From Rhizobacter terrae (GTDB lineage Bacteria; Pseudomonadota; Gammaproteobacteria; Burkholderiales; Burkholderiaceae_C), in assembly GCF_003852895.1 (NCBI RefSeq), contig NZ_QUSW01000001.1, forward strand, positions 558,001 through 622,000: 64,000 bases of DNA. The letters are read 5' to 3'. Position 1 is the first letter of the stretch. Each line of letters starts with the position of its first letter. Positions 58,062-64,000 of this stretch are shown piece by piece. Position numbers and translations under genes: made by a program. The notes under the pieces were generated by a model that worked only from the letters and a program-made list of their open reading frames with translations, was not told where the DNA came from and ran no database searches.

Positions 58062-60221
58062 ATGTCAACCGCAACAGCGGCCGATCCGGCCAACCTCTCT
58101 TCAGACAAATCCGATTGCGCCGTCACCGATTCGGGTGTGAATGCCCTGGCGCTGATTGCTCGCCATCACAGTATCGCCACTGATCCGAGTCAGCTCCGGC
58201 ATGCCGCAGGCGTGTTGTCAGGTGCGCTGAGTACCCGCGACTTGGCCCTGTCTGCACGCAGACTAGGGCTGAAGGTTCGCACCGTCCGAGTATCAGCGGA
58301 ACGCCTTGGAAAGACGCCGTGCCCGGCGCTGGCGCTTGCACCGAACGGGGCACATTTCATCGTTGTGGGCAGCGACGCTGACCGCGCAATGGTCCTCGAT
58401 CCAGACGGCACGGCTCCTAAGGTGTGCCGTGCGAGCGAGGTCATCGACCGGTGCGGCGGCCAGCTCATGCTGTTTGCATCTCGAGCCTCCCTCTCAGGTG
58501 AACTAGCTCGATTCGACTTCTCGTGGTTTATCCCGGCCGTAGTGAAGTATCGCCGGCTGCTACTGGAAGTCATCTTCGTGTCCTTTGTGTTGCAACTATT
58601 CGGCTTGGTCTCACCCTTGATGTTCCAGGTCGTCATGGACAAGGTCCTGGTCAATCGAGCGCTAAGCACGCTGGGAGTCGTGTGCGTCGCACTTCTCGTG
58701 TGCTCCGTATTCGAGGTCCTCCTGACTGGGTTGCGCAACTACGTGTTTTCCCACACGACGAACCGCATCGACGTGGAGTTGGGCGCCCGCTTGTATCGAC
58801 ATTTGATGGCGCTTCCCATCAAATACTTTGCCTCCCGCCGCGTCGGTGACACCGTCGCACGCATGCGCGAACTCGAAAGCATTCGGAGCTTTCTCACGAG
58901 CCAAGCGGTGACTGCCCTCATCGACCTATTCTTTTCATTCGTATTCCTCGGCGTGATGTGTTTCTACAGCGGCTGGCTCACCCTTATCGTGACCTTATCG
59001 CTGCCCATCTATGCTGCCATCTCAGCAGGCTTGAATCCCATCCTGCGCCGGCGCCTGAATGAAAAATTCGCACGCGGAGCCGACAACCAATCGTTCCTCG
59101 TCGAGTCAGTCTCCGCAGCAGAGACGGTGAAGGCGATGGCGGTGGAGCCCCAGTTCACTCGTCGCTGGGACAATCAGCTCGCAGCGTACGTCACAGCCGG
59201 CTTTCGCGTCAGCAACATCGGCAATATCGGACAGCAACTCATCCAGCTGGTCGGCAAGCTAGTCAACCTTTCGATTCTGTACTTTGGTGCGCTGCTCGTC
59301 ATTGAAGGCAAACTCTCCATCGGCCAGCTCATTGCGTTCAACATGATGGCGCAGCACGTGGCGGCGCCTGTGCTGCGGCTGGCGCAACTCTGGCAAGACT
59401 TCCAGCAAGTCGGCATCTCAATGCAACGCCTGGGCGATATTCTCAATTCGAGCAACGAACAGCCATCGAGTCGCCAGGCCTTGCCGGCAATCCAAGGGCA
59501 CATCAGCTTCGAAGATGTGCGGTTCAAATACCGGGTAGACGGTCGCCCCGTGTTGGACGGCGTGTCGATGGAAATCCGCGCCGGAGAGGTCATCGGGATT
59601 GTCGGTCGCTCCGGGTCCGGCAAGAGCACCGTCACGAAGCTCATCCAAAGACTCTATCTGCCAGAGGCTGGTCGCGTCCGCGTGGACGGCATCGATCTCG
59701 CATTGGCCGACCCGGCATGGCTGCGACGACATATCGGCGTGGTGCTACAGGAAAACGTCCTATTCAATCGATCAGTCCGCGACAACATCGCCCTATCCGA
59801 TCCTGGCACCCCTCTTGCAGCAGTCATGCACGCAGCAACGCTCGCGGGAGCGCACGAATTCATCAGCGAGTTACCAGAAGGCTACGACACGCTGGTGACC
59901 GAACACGGGGCCAATCTATCCGGCGGACAGCGGCAGCGTATAGCGATCGCCCGCGCCTTGCTGGCCAACCCTCGCATCTTGATCTTTGACGAAGCGACGA
60001 GCGCTCTCGACTTCGAGACCGAGCTCGTCATCCGGAACAACATGAAGGCGATGTGCCAAGGGCGCACCGTGATCATCATCGCGCATCGCCTGAGCGCAGT
60101 TCGGCATGCAGACCACATCTTTGTGCTGGACAAAGGAAAGATTGTTGAGCGCGGTGGGCACGAGCAGTTGGTGCGCCTGGGCGGCCACTATGCACATCTC
60201 GTGACTTTGCAACATGCTTGA
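58062..60221 (+). CDS. Type I secretion ABC exporter, HlyB type
   Basis: A 719-residue peptidase-domain-like ABC transporter. The N-terminal ~130 residues are a C39-like domain in which the catalytic Cys is replaced (DSGVNALALIARHHSI, Ser24), as in HlyB-type exporters that do not cleave leaders. Six helices follow at about 145-430. The ATPase has GIVGRSGSGKSTVTKLI near 517, LSGGQRQRIAIARALL near 619 and ILIFDEATSALD near 641. ATG 58062 is chosen because the fold begins there. It is translationally close to the adaptor gene. Confidence 0.92.
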   Translation: MSTATAADPANLSSDKSDCAVTDSGVNALALIARHHSIATDPSQLRHAAGVLSGALSTRDLALSARRLGLKVRTVRVSAERLGKTPCPALALAPNGAHFIVVGSDADRAMVLDPDGTAPKVCRASEVIDRCGGQLMLFASRASLSGELARFDFSWFIPAVVKYRRLLLEVIFVSFVLQLFGLVSPLMFQVVMDKVLVNRALSTLGVVCVALLVCSVFEVLLTGLRNYVFSHTTNRIDVELGARLYRHLMALPIKYFASRRVGDTVARMRELESIRSFLTSQAVTALIDLFFSFVFLGVMCFYSGWLTLIVTLSLPIYAAISAGLNPILRRRLNEKFARGADNQSFLVESVSAAETVKAMAVEPQFTRRWDNQLAAYVTAGFRVSNIGNIGQQLIQLVGKLVNLSILYFGALLVIEGKLSIGQLIAFNMMAQHVAAPVLRLAQLWQDFQQVGISMQRLGDILNSSNEQPSSRQALPAIQGHISFEDVRFKYRVDGRPVLDGVSMEIRAGEVIGIVGRSGSGKSTVTKLIQRLYLPEAGRVRVDGIDLALADPAWLRRHIGVVLQENVLFNRSVRDNIALSDPGTPLAAVMHAATLAGAHEFISELPEGYDTLVTEHGANLSGGQRQRIAIARALLANPRILIFDEATSALDFETELVIRNNMKAMCQGRTVIIIAHRLSAVRHADHIFVLDKGKIVERGGHEQLVRLGGHYAHLVTLQHA

Positions 60222-60232
60222 CGGGGCGAGAT

Positions 60233-61648
60233 ATGCTGGTTCTCCAAGCCTATGCTGATTTGGCGCGCAGGTATGCTTCAGTATTCACCGCCTCGTGGGC
60301 CGTCCGACACCACCTGCAGAGTCCGGACCGCCTTGACCACGAGCTCGCCTTCTTGCCGGCGAGCTTGGAGCTCGCCGAAACTCCTGTTCATCCAGCGCCA
60401 CGATGGACGATGGTTGGAATTGGTGTGCTGGCAATCATCGTCGTGCTGATTGGACTGGTTGGGCAGCTCGACATCGTGGCGTCTACAAAGGGAAAGCTTG
60501 TACCGAACGCAGGCGTCAAGGTGGTCCAGCCAGCGATCACGGGCGTTGTTCGGCGGATCCTGGTGCACGACAGTCAGCGAGTCGCTGCGGGCGAACTCCT
60601 GATGGAACTTGACCCGCGGCAAGCAGCGGCAGATTCCAGCAAGGTCCGCTCTACGCGCGTGGCGGCTGCCCTGGCGGCTGCGCGGGCCATTGCACTGCTG
60701 GAGGCGCAACAGTCTGGACGGTCACCTGTTCTGATGCCGGTCGAGGGAGCGGGAGCGAGCGATCTGGATGCCGCCCAGAACCTTGCCGAGGGCCTCGCCA
60801 AGGAATACAGAGACAAGCTTGCTGGCGCGCAGGCGGACCTTGCCAGGCGCGAAGCCGAGCTGCAGTCAACGCAGCATCAGATCGCGAAGCTGAGGGCGAC
60901 CGCTCCATTGGCGCGTCAGCAGGCCGCGGACTTCAAGGCGTTGGTTGAGCGAAAGTATGTAGCGAAGTCGGAATATTTGGACAAGGAACAGAATGCGCTT
61001 CAACAAGAGCATGAGCTGGATGCTCAAATCAGTCACGCTCATGAACTGCGGGCTGCCATCGTTGGGCAACGATCCACGGTCGCTGGCATCACGTCCCAGT
61101 TTCGTCGCGAGCAGCTCGACGCATTGGAGCGTGCCAAGCAGCAGCTGGCACAGGTACGAGATGAAGAGACCAAGGCCGAGACACGCGAAGGCTTGACGAC
61201 GCTTCGAGCCCCCGTTTCCGGGACGGTGCAGCAACTTTCCGTGCACACAGTCGGCGGTGTCGTCACCACTGCGCAGCATCTGATGGACATTGTTCCGGAC
61301 GATGCCATGGAGGTGGAGGTCACTGTCGAAAACAAGGACATCGGTTTTGTGCGCGCGGGGCAGGCGGCCGTCGTCAAGATCGATGCCTTCCCGTACACGC
61401 GATTCGGCCTGTTGCACGGAACTGTGAAATCAGTATCGAATGACGCCATACCGGACAAAAAGCTCGGACTGAGCTTCATCGCACGTGTGGCATTGCCAAC
61501 GAATCGAATGAACATTAACGGCCAATGGGTCAACCTGACTGCCGGAATGAGTGCGACTGCGGAGATCAACACCGGCAAACGCAGCGTCGCCGGCTACTTC
61601 CTTGATCCGCTGGCGCGCGCTACCCAGGAGAGTCTGCGTGAACGTTGA
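60233..61648 (+). CDS. HlyD-family membrane fusion protein
   Basis: A 471-residue periplasmic adaptor. One N-terminal helix (about 58-80, VGIGVLAIIVVLIGLVGQLDIVA) is followed by a biotinyl-lipoyl half motif (VVQPAITGVVRRILVHDSQRVAAGELL), a long coiled coil (about 140-320), the matching lipoyl half (TTLRAPVSGTVQQL) and a beta-barrel. It links the ABC exporter to the outer-membrane channel. ATG 60233 follows a GGGGCGAG; TTG 60218, overlapping the ABC stop, is an alternative. Confidence 0.92.
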   Translation: MLVLQAYADLARRYASVFTASWAVRHHLQSPDRLDHELAFLPASLELAETPVHPAPRWTMVGIGVLAIIVVLIGLVGQLDIVASTKGKLVPNAGVKVVQPAITGVVRRILVHDSQRVAAGELLMELDPRQAAADSSKVRSTRVAAALAAARAIALLEAQQSGRSPVLMPVEGAGASDLDAAQNLAEGLAKEYRDKLAGAQADLARREAELQSTQHQIAKLRATAPLARQQAADFKALVERKYVAKSEYLDKEQNALQQEHELDAQISHAHELRAAIVGQRSTVAGITSQFRREQLDALERAKQQLAQVRDEETKAETREGLTTLRAPVSGTVQQLSVHTVGGVVTTAQHLMDIVPDDAMEVEVTVENKDIGFVRAGQAAVVKIDAFPYTRFGLLHGTVKSVSNDAIPDKKLGLSFIARVALPTNRMNINGQWVNLTAGMSATAEINTGKRSVAGYFLDPLARATQESLRER

Positions 61649-63116
61649 ACGGTCTGATCACGCGACCCAATATCCACAGAGACCATCCGCAATCGCAGCA
61701 AGAAGGACTGTTTCGGTGCTTGCTTGCCTGGCGTGCATGCACGCCATGGCCTTCGACCCTTTCGACTCGAGACGCAGCGTGCCAGAGACGGCCGCGGCAC
61801 CTTTGCTGGGTCCCGCAGCGGTCTGCCGGTTCGACATGCCGGGCACGCCGTTGAAGCTTGAAGAAGCCATCGAGCGGGGGCTTTGCAACAACCCTAAAAC
61901 ACGGCAGACGTGGGCAAGCATCAAGGTTCAAGCAGCGGCGGTCGGAGCGGCCCGAGCCACCTACCTGCCCTCAATCAATGCGTCGGCCCAGGCGGTGCAC
62001 GACGAGGCCGTCACCGATGTGTCAGGCCGTCCTGATCTGAGCTCGCAAAACCATGCCCTGGTGCAAAGTCAGACGATCTCGCTGAGTTGGGTGCTATTCG
62101 ATTTCGGTGGTCGCGAAGCGGCCTTGCACAATGCACAGGAACTGCTCGCGGCAGCACAGGCCAATCACGATGCCTTGCTGCAAACGGTGTTTGCGGCCGT
62201 CGCCAAAGACTATTACACGGCACAAGGCGCACAAGGAGCACTGGCAGCGGCGCTGGACATCGAGCGGTCAGCGAACGAGAGCTTCGTGGCTGCAACCGGC
62301 CGCGTCGAAAGAGGCGCGGCGCCTGTCAGCGACGCACTGCAGGCCCAAACCGCCTACGCTCAAGCAACGATTGGTCGCACCAGGGCGGAAGGAAACTTGC
62401 AATCCACTTTGGGTGTTCTTGCGGTGGACCTCGGTTTGCGACCTGACGCCCGACTCATCTTGCCGGCGGTAACTGAAGGCGTGACCGCTGACAAGGATTT
62501 TCTCCGATCAGTGTCGGAGCTCATGGAAGAGGCCGAGCGGACAAGCCCGAACGTGCAACAGGCGCGAGCACAACTGCGCGCCTCGCAAGCCAAGACCGAT
62601 CAGGTGCGTGCAGAGGGGCTGCCAAGCGTCAGCGTCGTTGCGAAGGCTGGGCACAACAACCAGCGGGCAAGTCAGGGCCTGGGACTCCCGCAGTACCCTG
62701 CAACGGGCCGCGACTGGTCTGTCGGTGTGCAAGTCAACGTTCCGCTCTTTGAGGGCCTTTCCAGGAGCTATCAGGTAAGGCAGGCCGAGGCGCAATCCGA
62801 ACTACAGCGAGCGACGCTTGATCAGGTTCGCCAGCAGGTCGCGCTTGATGTCTGGACCGGTTACCACGACCTACAAACCGCTACCCAAAGCGTCATCAAC
62901 AATTCCAGGTTGCTCAAGCTTGCAGAAGCTTCGCGCGCCGCCACAGAGGAACGGTATGTCGCCGGCGTCGGAAGCATTGTCGAGTTGCTGAGTGCGCAGT
63001 CCGCTCTGGCCGAGGCCAAGAACCAGCATCTGCGAGCTTTGACGGATTGGCGCATATCTCGGCTGCAGTTGGCGGAGAAGTTGGGGACACTCGGAATGTG
63101 GCTGGTATATCCATAG
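61638..63116 (+). CDS. TolC-family outer membrane channel protein
   Basis: A 492-residue outer-membrane efflux protein with a signal region (TVSVLACLACMHAMA). Duplicated OEP domains: LEEAIERGLCNNPKTRQTWASIKVQAAAVGAARATYLPSINASAQ and a second half with ERTSPNVQQARAQLRASQAKTDQVRAEGLPSVSVVAKAG and VQVNVPLFEGLSRSYQVRQAEAQ. The start is GTG 61638, 11 bases inside the adaptor gene, which couples them. The locus thus encodes all three T1SS components. Confidence 0.9.
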   Translation: MNVERSDHATQYPQRPSAIAARRTVSVLACLACMHAMAFDPFDSRRSVPETAAAPLLGPAAVCRFDMPGTPLKLEEAIERGLCNNPKTRQTWASIKVQAAAVGAARATYLPSINASAQAVHDEAVTDVSGRPDLSSQNHALVQSQTISLSWVLFDFGGREAALHNAQELLAAAQANHDALLQTVFAAVAKDYYTAQGAQGALAAALDIERSANESFVAATGRVERGAAPVSDALQAQTAYAQATIGRTRAEGNLQSTLGVLAVDLGLRPDARLILPAVTEGVTADKDFLRSVSELMEEAERTSPNVQQARAQLRASQAKTDQVRAEGLPSVSVVAKAGHNNQRASQGLGLPQYPATGRDWSVGVQVNVPLFEGLSRSYQVRQAEAQSELQRATLDQVRQQVALDVWTGYHDLQTATQSVINNSRLLKLAEASRAATEERYVAGVGSIVELLSAQSALAEAKNQHLRALTDWRISRLQLAEKLGTLGMWLVYP

Positions 63117-63294
63117 CTGGTGCGGCTCCGCTCCGGGCAACCCACTGGAAACGCTGCCCTCACCGATCTCATCTGAAACGGGACATTGGTGACGGTGCTC
63201 TCCTGGCCGAGTCCGTGGGTTCACTCGGTGCGCCGCAACCTGACTATCGCGGCGGGCGCATTCTGCGTGGCCCTCAACTCGATGGGAGACCATC

Positions 63295-63918
63295 ATGGGT
63301 ACCGCAGGCAATGCCGCTCATCGCGAGCCGTGGAACAAGGGCAAGCTGGTCGGGCAGAAGGCCCCATTCAAGCTCAAGGACATCTGGGCCTTGCGCGTCC
63401 GGCTGCAGATGGAAGGCCGGGTTCGCGAACTGGCACTCTTCAACCTCGGCATCGACAGTAAGCTGCGAGGATGTGATTTGGTCAGCCTCAAGGTCCGGGA
63501 CGTGTGCCACGGCGACCAAGTGGCGGCACGCGCCATCGTGGTTCAGCACAAGACCCAGCGGCCGGTTCAGTTCGAGATCACGCCGGCCGCCCGCGACGCC
63601 GTTCAGGCCTGGATCAAGCTTGCCGGGCTGAAGTCGGAGGACTTTCTGTTCCCCAGCCGGCTTCACGACTCACCTCATCTCGGCACTCGCCAGTACGCCA
63701 GGATCCTCGAGCACTGGGTCGACGAGCTCGGGCTGGACCGCGCCGACTACGGGACGCACTCGATGCGACGGACGAAGGCGACGCTGATCTACCGGCGCAC
63801 CAAGAACCTGCGCGCCGTGCAACTGCTCCTCGGACACTCCAAGCTTGAGTCGACGGTGAGGTACCTCGGCATCGAGGTCGACGACGCGCTCGAGATCTCC
63901 GAGCAGACGGAAATCTGA
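63295..63918 (+). CDS. Compact tyrosine recombinase/integrase
   Basis: A 207-residue site-specific recombinase consisting almost only of the catalytic domain. Arg58 (LRGCDLVSLKVRDV), Lys86, His155-x-x-Arg158 (THSMRRTKA), His181 (LLGHSK) and nucleophile Tyr190 (TVRYLG) make a full set. The usual N-terminal SAM-like core-binding and arm-binding domains are absent. GGGAG lies 7 bases before the ATG. Its position beyond the T1SS genes suggests involvement in island movement or a neighbouring element cut by the window edge. No attachment site is visible. Confidence 0.9.
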   Translation: MGTAGNAAHREPWNKGKLVGQKAPFKLKDIWALRVRLQMEGRVRELALFNLGIDSKLRGCDLVSLKVRDVCHGDQVAARAIVVQHKTQRPVQFEITPAARDAVQAWIKLAGLKSEDFLFPSRLHDSPHLGTRQYARILEHWVDELGLDRADYGTHSMRRTKATLIYRRTKNLRAVQLLLGHSKLESTVRYLGIEVDDALEISEQTEI

Positions 63919-64000
63919 GGACGTCGACGGTGGCCGCGCCGCCCTTGGTATCGGCGCGGTTGTCTTCGATGTCAGCTATCTGGCGCCGCACCGAATTCGA

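Noticed and set aside
1-64000. tRNA, rRNA, riboswitch or CRISPR array
   Set aside because: I looked for TPsiC-arm-like sequence, rRNA segments and regularly spaced repeats and found none that hold up. The only short regular repeats are coding (the RhlE tail and cargo repeats).

Overview
The window is a GC-rich chromosomal segment with dense, mostly tightly packed genes. Gene content and order (rpsP-rimM-trmD-rplS, hda-HAD-pcnB-folK, a pirin/LysR divergent pair, DUF3579, CobD/CbiB-like, the YqjD/YqjE/YqjK-type trio) point to a betaproteobacterium of the Burkholderiales, most likely Comamonadaceae. That placement is inferred from gene content; no rRNA is present. I saw no rRNA, tRNA or CRISPR array.

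Layout. 1-5.3 kb: the start of dnaE (cut by the left edge), divergent trhO, a small methyltransferase and an EgtB-type sulfoxide synthase. 5.3-9.6 kb: DUF599 protein, pirin with divergent LysR regulator, gluQ, an FKBP isomerase and a Lys-rich secreted protein. 9.9-15.4 kb: a receiver-only regulator, a NarL-type regulator and a CHASE3 histidine kinase, then small envelope/stress proteins (DUF1328, DUF883, YqjE-like, ferritin-like, BON). 15.5-24.7 kb: rhlE, orn, M48 protease, phhB, rsgA, CobD/CbiB-like, NUDIX, and the rpsP-rimM-trmD-rplS operon. 24.9-36.2 kb: a GNAT, a TM2-like protein, phosphate transport (DUF47-pit), a seven-gene overlapping operon (AI-2E permease-hda-HAD-pcnB-folK-DUF486-deoxynucleoside kinase), a SirB1-type protein, murJ and rpsT. 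36.2-41.3 kb: DUF3579, argD-argF, and a phosphoesterase overlapping a Ser/Thr kinase fused to a universal-stress domain. 41.3-54.2 kb: an MFS exporter, a serine hydrolase, a beta-propeller protein, a diheme cytochrome, BON and DUF3052 proteins, phasin-like proteins with a TetR regulator, and an ABC-2 transporter with a YtrA-type GntR regulator.

From about 54.3 kb to the right edge the composition becomes visibly less GC-rich and codon choice changes. This part holds a self-contained type I secretion locus: a small exported protein of unknown function, an 822-residue cargo with a possible permuted papain-like N-terminus, EF-hand loops, a Gly/Asn-rich beta-repeat region and a C-terminal Hint (hedgehog/intein) domain, then its HlyB-type ABC exporter, HlyD-type adaptor and TolC-type outer-membrane protein. 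A compact tyrosine recombinase with a full catalytic set follows. I regard this as the most interesting part of the window: a candidate horizontally acquired, Hint-terminated secreted effector with a possible cognate partner.

A second, cross-cutting signal is regulatory. About ten genes have a TANNNT -10-like hexamer 6-9 bases before the start codon and no Shine-Dalgarno sequence. They include two divergent pairs whose short intergenic gaps carry symmetric -10 elements. This suggests leaderless and bidirectional leaderless transcription.
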